Below, piece by piece: positions 1-7,471 of a stretch of 18,640 nt of DNA. The stretch comes from Stephanodiscus triporus (lineage: Eukaryota > Bacillariophyta > Thalassiosirophyceae > Thalassiosirales > Thalassiosiraceae). Position 1 is the stretch's first letter, and every line of letters begins with the position of its first letter. The DNA lies in NCBI GenBank assembly GCA_036939755.1, contig JALLAZ010001255.1, forward strand, positions 1-18,640. Direction: 5' to 3'. A model generated the notes under the pieces. It had not been told where the DNA came from and ran no database searches. It saw only the letters and a program-made list of their open reading frames with translations. Made by a program: the position numbers and the translations under genes.

Positions 1-1055
1 AGTGATGTGCATTTGCGAAATGCCCCTTCCCCAATCTCCTCGAGCCTCTCAGAAAGCTCCACATTCGTCAACTCCGAGCACTCATAGAATGCCTCCTTGC
101 CAATCACCTTGACATATGGGGGGATCACAATGGCATGCATTGATGTGCATTCACTAAATGCCCTCTCCCCAATCTCCTTGAGCCCCTCGGGTAGCTCCAC
201 ATTCTTCAGCCCCGAGCAGCAAAAGAATGCACTCGCAGGAATCACCTTGACTAATGGGGGGATCACGATGGCATGCAGTGACGTGCATTCGCGAAATGCT
301 TCCTCCCCAATCTCCTCGAGCCCCTCGGGAAGATCCACATTCATCAGCTCTGTGCAACCATAGAATGCTCTTGCAGGAATCTTCTTGACATATGGGGGGA
401 TCACAATGGCATGCAGTGACCTGCAAAAGCGAAATGTGCATTCGCGAAATGCTTCCTCCCCAATCTCCTCGAGCCCCTCGGGTAGCTCCACATTCGTCAA
501 CTCCGTAAAAAAATAGAATGCCGCCTTGCCAATCACCTTGACATATGGGGGGATAGCAATGGCATGCAGTGACGTGCATTCGCAAAATGCCCTCTCCCCA
601 ATCTCCTCGAGCCCCTCGGGTAGCTCCACATTCTTCAACCCCGAGCAGCAAAAGAATGCACCAGCAGGAATCACCTTGACTAATGGGGGGATGACAATGG
701 CATGCAGTGACTTGCATTCGCGAAATGCCCTCTCCCCAATCTCCTCGAGCCCCTCGGGAAGATCCGCATTCGTCAACGCTGAGCATTCAGAGAATGCCCA
801 CTTGCTAATCACCTTGACTAATGGGGGGATCACGATGGCATGCAGTGAACTGCAAAAGCGAAATGCTTCTTGCCCTATCTCCTCGAGCCCCTCGGGAAGC
901 TCCGCAGTCGTCAACTTCGAGCACTGATAAAACAGCCTCGCACGAATCACCCTGACGGATGGATGGACCTTCACGCGAGTCGCGTCCTTCGGAATCGACC
1001 CCTGCCCGGAGTAGATGATTAAGTCGTCATGTCGTCGGCTCCCGGCGTCGCTCAT
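1..1055 (-). CDS. BspA-like leucine-rich repeat (LRR_5) protein, C-terminus cut by window edge
   Basis: The minus-strand frame is open from an ATG at 1055 to the left edge (351 codons, no stop seen), so the C-terminus is missing. After a leader MSDAGSRRHDDLIIYSGQGS and the motif KVHPSVRVIRA come 14 LRRs. These alternate between two 23-residue types: LEEIGERAFRECTSLHAIVI and VKVIGKEAFYECSELTNVEL. The AFxxCxxL core is the signature of BspA-type LRR_5. The N-terminus has no signal peptide, which suggests an intracellular protein. Family members are usually taken as protein-binding scaffolds, and no specific partner can be named. The eighth repeat is 28 residues instead of 23 and marks the seam of a six-repeat duplication. 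The other open frames in this stretch (for example 154-786 minus) are shadows of the repeats. The family call is firm; the function is unknown. Confidence 0.9.
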   Translation of the reverse strand, partial: MSDAGSRRHDDLIIYSGQGSIPKDATRVKVHPSVRVIRARLFYQCSKLTTAELPEGLEEIGQEAFRFCSSLHAIVIPPLVKVISKWAFSECSALTNADLPEGLEEIGERAFRECKSLHAIVIPPLVKVIPAGAFFCCSGLKNVELPEGLEEIGERAFCECTSLHAIAIPPYVKVIGKAAFYFFTELTNVELPEGLEEIGEEAFRECTFRFCRSLHAIVIPPYVKKIPARAFYGCTELMNVDLPEGLEEIGEEAFRECTSLHAIVIPPLVKVIPASAFFCCSGLKNVELPEGLKEIGERAFSECTSMHAIVIPPYVKVIGKEAFYECSELTNVELSERLEEIGEGAFRKCTS

Positions 1056-1432
1056 GTTCGTTCGGACGCGAACGAGAGGTGGAAACGTGACGCCCCCTAC
1101 TCCCCTCCCCACCGCGAGATGATAAAAAAATGTGTGTGCATATATCTTGCCCGAGATCTTCTTGGCGGCGGAGCGGAATGGCGAGGGAGGAGTTCAAGCG
1201 GCGGCCTTATTTATCAATGAAATGGGGAGGGAGGGGGCTGTTTGTTCGTTGCGTGCCCTGCTATGCTAGTGCGTTCCGTTGCCTCGGTGCTTGTGCTCTT
1301 GCTCGCCACACTGGTGGACGTTGTTGCTTGTGAGAGTAGGGAAGTGAGAATTATGGGATCGTAGTTAGGGCTGGTCTGATCACCGGTCGTGCGCATGACT
1401 CATCAAGATCAAGGAGAACTCCCCACGAAAGC
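1056..1432. other. Divergent intergenic region between the LRR and GT47-like genes
   Basis: About 340-380 bases separate the two divergent start regions and should hold both promoters. No convincing ORF is present: the short open frames here lack family signatures. An in-frame TAG at 1337-1339 closes the GT47 frame upstream, and the ATG at 1395 is in a different frame. No clear TATA box or repeat was seen. Confidence 0.4.
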
Positions 1433-2839
1433 GTGCCGCCGAAACAAGGGCGGGTGGGGACGATTCCGAAAAAATTGGCGAGAGGAGGGTCAGCGAGGGT
1501 TGGTGGTGGCTTCGTCGCCATCCTCCTCGTGGCGTTCGTCGCGGCATTATCCCTCCTTTTCAAAGTAAAGACAACGTCGACGTACGCGACGACGATGGCA
1601 AAGACTATGGCAGAGGGGTGGGAGTCATCGTCGTTGTTGTCTACGTCGATGTGGGAATCTTCCGTGGCGAGCGATCGTCGTGAACGAAGCGATCCCCCGA
1701 CATCCCCCCCCTCCTCCGCCACCTCCTACCACCAACTCCGCCCCCCGTGGCCATATGCGATCAAGCGCAGGGGCGGCGGCATCCTGACGACGCACACCGC
1801 CTGTCGGATATCGATGTGGCACTGGTACCCCCGGGAGGGACGATCATACAAGAAGAATCACAAGGTCTGCGATGGTTTGCGTCCGCTCGGTCAGCGCGTT
1901 AGCCATGACCTGCGCGACGCGAACATTTCGGACCGCCTGCGAGACGACGACACGATCTACGTTCCGTTCACGGCCATGGGGTTTTTCGTCGATCGGGTAC
2001 TGCCGAAAGTGACCGTCGACGTCGTCGTGATCTCCGGACAGCCCTTCAACGTCAAACCGGCGTCGGACGACGCGATACGACGATTGCTGGACAGTCCGCG
2101 CGTCCTCGCCTGGTTCTGTCAGAATTTGCCCAAGTACGGGGGCGACGATCCGAACCACGTCAAGGTCCATCCGTTCCCGTACGGGCTCAACGAGAAACGG
2201 AACAAGCTGGGCCTCAAGACGCTCCCGGCTTACAAGCGTGTGCTGTTCGACGGCCTGAACGGCACGACGTCTGACGCGACGGCGATCGCCGCCCCCCCCG
2301 CGAACGACCGCAGGCCGACCTTTGTCTACGCCGGTCCGTTGAAGACGGCCAAGAAGTCGAGGGGGCGCAACGACATACCTGGCAGCGACAACGACCGGCT
2401 GTCCCCGCACGATTACTTCGTTCGGATGTCCCATTCCCGCTACGTCCTGAGTCCCGACGGGGACAGACCGGAGTGCTTCCGGCACTACGAGGCGCTGGGG
2501 CTCGGCGCGGTCCCGATCACGCAGCTGGATCCGCGCCTCTTCCGACACCTCGCTGGGGGTCCGGTGGTATACGCGAATCGCGAGTGGAACACGACGGCGT
2601 TGGAACTCGTCCTGGACCCGCGCCCCATCGTGAATAGGAACCTGATCCGGGAGGATTACTGGATGGGTTGGGTGGAGGACGCGGTGGGACGTAATCTCAA
2701 TTGGAATGATCGTCTCGACGGTGGAGGGGATGGGGATGGCGACGATGACGACGACGGCGAAAACGATCGGGGAAAAAAAACTAATGGATTGACGGATGCC
2801 GAGAATAGGTTGCTGGCATCATTGGAGTACTACAGGTGA
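1433..2839 (+). CDS. Type II membrane GT47/exostosin-like glycosyltransferase (start unresolved)
   Basis: The frame is open from a GTG at 1433 to TGA at 2837-2839 (468 codons). A basic N-terminus is followed by one hydrophobic helix (GGGFVAILLVAFVAALSLLF), a low-complexity stem, and a globular domain from about residue 125. That is the layout of a Golgi type II glycosyltransferase. The C-terminal motif SRYVLSPDGDRPECFRHYEA, followed by LGLGAVPI, resembles the nucleotide-sugar-binding end of exostosin/GT47-like enzymes. Donor and acceptor cannot be predicted. The tail is acidic and Asp/Gly-rich. There is no in-frame ATG between the upstream TAG (1337) and the membrane helix. The first in-frame ATG (1595) would remove the anchor. 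An out-of-frame ATG at 1395 could supply the start through a small intron or an indel, for instance in the A6 run near 1469. Family assignment is moderate; coding status is firm. Confidence 0.65.
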   Translation: MPPKQGRVGTIPKKLARGGSARVGGGFVAILLVAFVAALSLLFKVKTTSTYATTMAKTMAEGWESSSLLSTSMWESSVASDRRERSDPPTSPPSSATSYHQLRPPWPYAIKRRGGGILTTHTACRISMWHWYPREGRSYKKNHKVCDGLRPLGQRVSHDLRDANISDRLRDDDTIYVPFTAMGFFVDRVLPKVTVDVVVISGQPFNVKPASDDAIRRLLDSPRVLAWFCQNLPKYGGDDPNHVKVHPFPYGLNEKRNKLGLKTLPAYKRVLFDGLNGTTSDATAIAAPPANDRRPTFVYAGPLKTAKKSRGRNDIPGSDNDRLSPHDYFVRMSHSRYVLSPDGDRPECFRHYEALGLGAVPITQLDPRLFRHLAGGPVVYANREWNTTALELVLDPRPIVNRNLIREDYWMGWVEDAVGRNLNWNDRLDGGGDGDGDDDDDGENDRGKKTNGLTDAENRLLASLEYYR

Positions 2840-3402
2840 AAACCAGGAGAGGTTGTATCAGATACTTGTTTCAATCGCACCATTTTTTTGTGACGACAAC
2901 CGGCCATTACGGGATCCATCGTTGTCATCTTCGTCTGCGTGGAGCGACGCCGCATGTGATAGGCTGCCTCAACTTCATAGAAAGGGTATCATCTTACCTT
3001 GATATTTACTTTTGTTGTGGTCTGTGGTTGATGTATTTGTTCCAATATTCTGAAATGGGAATCGCCAGTGAACGTCAACCAGAAATGTTCTCCCAATCAA
3101 GCCAAAGTTCTGTCTACGAAATATGATGGGGATTTGACATCTTTCACGTTGCCCCATTTGGCGCGAATCCAACATCGATGTGCAGACTAGGCGGTCGAAA
3201 ACATTTGCGCCCTATCGAGACATATCGAGCACCACCAGTCCTGTTTTAACACTATTGGCGTCCCCCACCAAGCATTCGCAAATGCTTGCATGAGGCAGCC
3301 TCTAATAAATATCATCCCGATCCCTCTTTGAGACACTCTCTGAGGGGTTGAGTGATATCGACAATACCGAAATTAACCTTATGATTTATGATGATCTTAT
3401 TG
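2840..3402. other. Intergenic, convergent 3' ends of the GT47-like and MFS genes
   Basis: 563 bases with no supported gene. They should contain the two convergent 3' UTRs. A small inverted repeat with AAGCATT / AATGCTT arms lies around 3274-3291. AATAAA-like text occurs near 3303. Nothing else was recognised. Confidence 0.4.
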
Positions 3403-5213
3403 TTATACAATTTTCCCGCTATAACGAACAGCTTCAATTTGGTGCGTCTTGTTTTGAACCTTTCCTCGTTGCCCATAGGTTTCTGGCATGCAACACGAGA
3501 ACAATACCACTGGTATGACTGACAGCAACAGTGATCCAGTCAAACTGGCAACATGACCCATGTTTTCAACAACCATCTGGCCAAGTAGATTGGAGAGCGT
3601 CGCACCAAGTCCGAAGCACGATGCAGTAAGCCCCACTGCGTACAAAAATGGAATCGCATTGTGAGGGAAAGACATTTGAAATCGATACATTGTAATTAGT
3701 ACTCGCGAAATAGAAATAAGTGCCACGTACTCAAAACATTGAATCTTCCAGAACCGAAAGCGATGTCGTTCACTAAATACGGGTGCAGCAAGCCAAAGAA
3801 TCCTCCACCAAGTCCATCCAATATCTGCGTGGACAAGAGCCAGGCATCACCGGCATCCTTCCAAAAGATGATGAGCGCACACCGAACAGGGAGTGTCAGC
3901 AGCCCCGCGAGGAAGAGGGGTTTTCGTCCGTATCCTCTCGTCGTCAGAATGTCACCGGCGTAGGTGGCGCCAGACATGGTCAATTGGGCGAGCACTATTG
4001 CACCGGCAATTAGTGGAATGGCCGAGCGCTTCACCGAGCCGTCTTCGTTGTCGCCGCCCATTAACTCTCCGAGTACAAGGAGAACGTTGGCATTGGCGAA
4101 GCTATATTTTATTTGTAGATGAGATGTGATTGAGAGATTGGCCCGTGTAAAAACTGGGAGACCGGGCTCACATTTCGTTAGCAACGATATGAAACGTCGA
4201 CTTACTGGAAAAAGAATCCCGTTAGACAAAGCACCACGGTCTTTCGGTCCGAAAAGACGGACCAATAGCTGGATACCGATTGTTCCTCGTGGTCCACATA
4301 ATGCTGTTTCATGTTGACATATTCCGCCGATGAATCTTCATTCCTCATATTATTTCCAGGGAATGGAGGTTCGAGTGCAGCATCGTCATCGTCCGACCTG
4401 CCGATGGCATTATTGTCAGCAGCATTATGACGAGTCTGCAGCCCCCGTCCCATTAGCGGATCGCCCTCGGGGAGGAATTGCACTCCGCCCACCGCCATGA
4501 TGGCGGAGAATCCAATCACGAGGAAGCAGTATTTGATGTCCGGATACATCACGTAGCCCACCACGCCCGCCAGAACCGCCGATGCGATGCTGCCCACGTG
4601 ACCCCAGAGTATGTTCGACGCCATGACCTCGTCGAACGCGTCCGGTCCGAACGTCGCCAACGTCAATGCCGCGACGCACGGTCCGATGAACGAGCTCGAC
4701 ACGCCCTCGATCACCTTCGTGCCGTACATGAGCGCTCGGTCGGAGTTGCCCTCGTGCACGAACAGGATCGCCGACGCAGAAAACGCGGTCGCTGTCGCCG
4801 ACGCCGAGAGGAATGCCCGGCGATCGAGCTGTGTCTTGTCGACAATATCCCCAGCGAACGTTTGCACGAGTAGGGCCGTGAAGCCCATCATGCCCAGGGC
4901 CACGCCCACGGAACCCTCGTTCCATCCTAGGGCCACCAGATATATTCCCTCGAAAAGCGAGAGATAGATAGATAAGTAGAGAGAGAGGCGGTCCGATAAA
5001 GTCAGAGAGAGGAACTGCGATGGCATGCCGCGCGAGGGGAGGACCAATGACGACGGCGCGGCGGCGCGTCGAGTGCGCACACCCATCTCGCGCTTGTATT
5101 ACTTGCAACTTGCAACTGACCTGGAAAATGTTAAGACCATCGCCCAGCTCGCCAAGGAAGAACGACACCAGAGCGAGCGCCACTTTAGGGCTAAGGCTTG
5201 TCTTGTAAGTCAT
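3403..5213 (-). CDS. Major facilitator superfamily (MFS) transporter, four exons
   Basis: I rebuilt a 479-residue protein from four exons: 5121-5213, 4206-4948, 3731-4101 and 3403-3635. The introns (172, 104 and 95 nt) have GT-AG ends (donors GTCAGT, GTAAGT, GTACGT), and phases match throughout (0, 2, 1). The third intron carries a TACTAAT branch-like site. Each splice restores an MFS-like sequence: GDGLNIFQ joins GIYLVALGWNEG, LTGFFF joins HFANANVLLVLGE, and GSGRFNVL joins MGLTASCFGLGATLSNLLGQ. Exon 1 encodes the first membrane helix. AGDIVDKTQLDRR fits the loop-2/3 motif A of MFS. A hydrophilic, acidic loop of about 80 residues separates the N- and C-terminal halves. The protein should be an integral membrane secondary transporter; substrate and membrane are unknown. 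The start is the first ATG (5213) of the frame. The gene is divergent from ArfGAP. Confidence 0.82.
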
Positions 5214-5589
5214 GGGGATTACTCTACGGGATATAGAGTTCGTGCCCCACAACAATCGTGTTATGTTCTATATTGTACGATAATGGTGTTAAATTGTGGA
5301 TGGACACTACTCCTAGGTACTTATGTAGAGTAGTGTGTAGTAGAGTATCGTAGAGTACGCTACTACACACATAGAAACAACCGTTACGTACATCCGATCC
5401 CGACACAACTCTTTCCTTTTTTTTATCGTATGGTTTTTAGGTCTGGAGTACCAAGCCACCCCCCCCGCGCCCCCAAAGAGATCAAGATCAGTCGCCACTT
5501 ACTATTCTTTCGTGGTGGCGTGCTCTCCTTGCCACAGCAATAGAGAATAACTCCACTTGGGTGACCGCATCCTACCCCACTCTCCCAAA
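5214..5589. promoter_or_regulatory. Divergent promoter region, MFS (-) / ArfGAP (+)
   Basis: 376 bases lie between the two ATGs and must serve both genes. They hold an 11-bp perfect inverted repeat (5333-5370) and several GTAGAGTA units that recur upstream of other genes in this window. No ORF is supported. Confidence 0.45.
5333..5370. repeat. Inverted repeat, 11-bp arms
   Basis: GTGTGTAGTAG (5333-5343) and CTACTACACAC (5360-5370) are exact reverse complements around a 16-nt spacer that contains GAGTATCGTA and GTAGAGTA. It may form a hairpin or be a paired binding site. Its position in a divergent promoter fits either reading. Confidence 0.7.
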
Positions 5590-6822
5590 ATGTCGGGCAA
5601 CATCAAGGCCGACGGATCCATCACCGCCGCCGGACACGGCCAGGCATGCATCCCCACGACCGCGAAGAACGCCCAATTTCGCAAGCTCAAGAACATCCCC
5701 GCGAACGCCGTCTGCTTCGACTGTCCCGCCACCCGTCCCACGTGGGCCTCCGTGACCTTCGGCGTCTTCCTTTGCCTCGACTGCAGCGCGGCCCATCGTC
5801 AGATGGGCGTGCACATCACCTTCGTGCGCTCGGTCGACCTCGACGAGTGGACGCAGCGTCAGATCGACTCGATGCGCATCGGCGGGAACGACAACGCGAG
5901 GAAGTTCTTCGCGAGGCACGGGTGCACCGACATGCACGGCAAGACTGAGAAGAAGTACACGGGGAAGTCGGCGGTCGCGTACAGGGCGGAATTGGCGAGG
6001 CTCGTCGAGGCCGAGGCCTCGAAGAGGGGGGAGGGATCGGGGAACGACCTCGACGACGACGCCGCCGCCCCCGCCCCGCACGTGAACGCGCTCCTGGACG
6101 GGGCCGACGCGGTCATGAGGAGGGACGCGGAGGAGGAGGCCAGGGGCAGGCCGAGCGCCGCCGGGAACGGACGCGGCGGCGCGGGACCGTCGTCGTCGTC
6201 GGCGGGGGTGGGGGTGCTCCAGCCGACGGCGAAATTGGCGTCGCAGATGTCCGGCGCGAGGGGACGTCTCGCCACCCCGACGGGCACTCCCACCCCCACC
6301 CCCCCCGCGAGCGGCGGACTCGGGGGCGGGGGCAAAAACGGTGGACTCAGGCTCGTCGCGCCGCCGTCGTCGTCGTCAGGGCCGAAGCTCGTCCTGCGAA
6401 CGCCCGCCGAGTCGGCGGCGTCGGCCACCTCCCGCCTCCTCAAGAAGGGGGGTACTAACGCCGGGAGGCTAAGGGTGAACAAGATAACGACATCGATGAC
6501 GGGAGGGGGGGAGGAAGAGGGCGGATTCGAGGACGTCGAGACCACGCAGAGGAAGGTCGAGGATCGTAATAGGGAGGAGGAGGAGGAGAGGAAACGTATC
6601 GAGGAGGATGACGCGAGGCTCGCGAGGGAGTTGCAGGATCAGCTGAACGGCCTCGGCGGCCCGATCGTCGTCGATGCCGTCGTGGAGCAACCGACGCTCG
6701 CAGCGACAATGACGAATGGGGCGACGCCGGCACCGGCGGTGGCGGCTTCGCCAAAATCGGCGCACGAGGAGAATTTGAAGAAGTTGAGTTCCATGAATAG
6801 CGATTTCTTCTCGGGATTTTAG
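5590..6822 (+). CDS. ArfGAP2/3 (Glo3)-type ADP-ribosylation factor GTPase-activating protein
   Basis: Single-exon gene of 410 residues. The frame runs upstream of 5590 only from a TTG; the ATG at 5590 (CCAAAATG) is the plausible start. The N-terminal ArfGAP zinc finger is complete: C42-x2-C45-x16-C62-x2-C65. The catalytic arginine finger follows at R70 (SAAHRQMGVHITFVRS), then the GGNDNARKFFARHGC segment typical of the fold. The middle is low-complexity (G, P, S, A, T), followed by a charged E/R-rich stretch likely to be helical. The C-terminus KKLSSMNSDFFSGF resembles the Glo3-motif region (SxxxFFG) of ArfGAP2/3. Family members stimulate GTP hydrolysis on Arf1 during COPI vesicle formation at the Golgi. 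ArfGAP identity is firm; the 2/3 subtype is inferred from the tail and domain order. Confidence 0.9.
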   Translation: MSGNIKADGSITAAGHGQACIPTTAKNAQFRKLKNIPANAVCFDCPATRPTWASVTFGVFLCLDCSAAHRQMGVHITFVRSVDLDEWTQRQIDSMRIGGNDNARKFFARHGCTDMHGKTEKKYTGKSAVAYRAELARLVEAEASKRGEGSGNDLDDDAAAPAPHVNALLDGADAVMRRDAEEEARGRPSAAGNGRGGAGPSSSSAGVGVLQPTAKLASQMSGARGRLATPTGTPTPTPPASGGLGGGGKNGGLRLVAPPSSSSGPKLVLRTPAESAASATSRLLKKGGTNAGRLRVNKITTSMTGGGEEEGGFEDVETTQRKVEDRNREEEEERKRIEEDDARLARELQDQLNGLGGPIVVDAVVEQPTLAATMTNGATPAPAVAASPKSAHEENLKKLSSMNSDFFSGF

Positions 6823-7471
6823 GTCATCTTATCGGGAAATGGAGGCCTCGTGTTGCGGACATATAATGAAATGGGCACAATGATTTTTTGAAAGATGATA
6901 GGGGGAGGGATGCGGATGGTGGCCTTCATTGATAAGATCAGGATTCGTTCCTAGTTGAGGTGGTTTCTTATCGCCTGTGTGTGATATTGGAGATGAGCTT
7001 AATCTATTCAGGCAATAAACAAGAAATTAGTGTGACTTTTGTCAAAACATAATGCCTCCCTCGTCTTCTTTCACCGAAGGATCTTTTTTACAGTATTTCC
7101 AACGGAGACACAAAGAGTTCCTTCAAAGAGTTTGTACAATGAAAAAACCTGTTGAGGCTGAGACTATTGAAGATGATGAAATGTTGACGCGGAGCAACGA
7201 AGTACAATGCTGGAATGCACCTCCTACATACAATCGTGTGTAAGCCCTCTGTCAGATCGACCTCCCTCAATGACGTACAGCTGTCAAATAATAATGATCC
7301 ATTTTTGTGTTCTTCTACAAAAAGGCTCTGGGGGTCTTCCACATATAAGTAGAGTAGGTATCGCTAGATGAGTATCGTAATATCTTTTGATGATGTACGT
7401 TTGGCATGGCATAAAAATGTACCAGAAAAGGTCCCCAACAAACGCACACTCACAACTTTTCAACAAAAACA
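6823..7471. other. Intergenic ArfGAP-GLDH region with an LRR relic
   Basis: 649 bases. The first ~260 look like the ArfGAP 3' end. About 7088-7318 on the minus strand is a decayed LRR fragment, listed separately. The last ~130 bases carry the GTAGAGTA/GAGTATCGTA motifs and should be the GLDH promoter. Confidence 0.5.
7088..7318 (-). pseudogene. Decayed BspA-like LRR fragment, frameshifted
   Basis: Read on the minus strand, one frame gives FDSCTSLREVDLTEGLHTI, then a second frame gives GAFQHCTSLLRVNISS, then the first frame resumes with RFFHCTNSLKELFV. These are three consecutive LRR_5 repeat cores (AFxxCxxLxxV) broken by two frameshifts. No start codon or flanking repeats were found, so it is a relic, not a gene. 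It differs in sequence from the intact LRR gene at 1-1055 (LREVDLTEGL versus LTNVELPEGL), so it came from another family member. The 63-residue plus-strand ORF at 7052-7243 is antisense to this relic and is not supported. Confidence 0.72.

Noticed and set aside
154..786. 210-residue minus-strand ORF with repeated Cys/Gly units
   Set aside because: It is an out-of-frame reading of the tandem LRR repeats; the LRR frame is continuous and matches a known family.
1..1055. CRISPR-like array because of regular repeats
   Set aside because: The repeats are protein-coding LRR units with a 69/138-bp period and no spacers, in a eukaryotic context.
3271..3291. GCATTCGCAAATGC resembles text in the LRR gene, suggesting another LRR relic
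   Set aside because: Only about 15 bases match and no repeat core extends on either side; chance and palindromy explain it.
7052..7243. 63-residue plus-strand ORF upstream of GLDH
   Set aside because: It lies antisense to the LRR relic and has no signature of its own.
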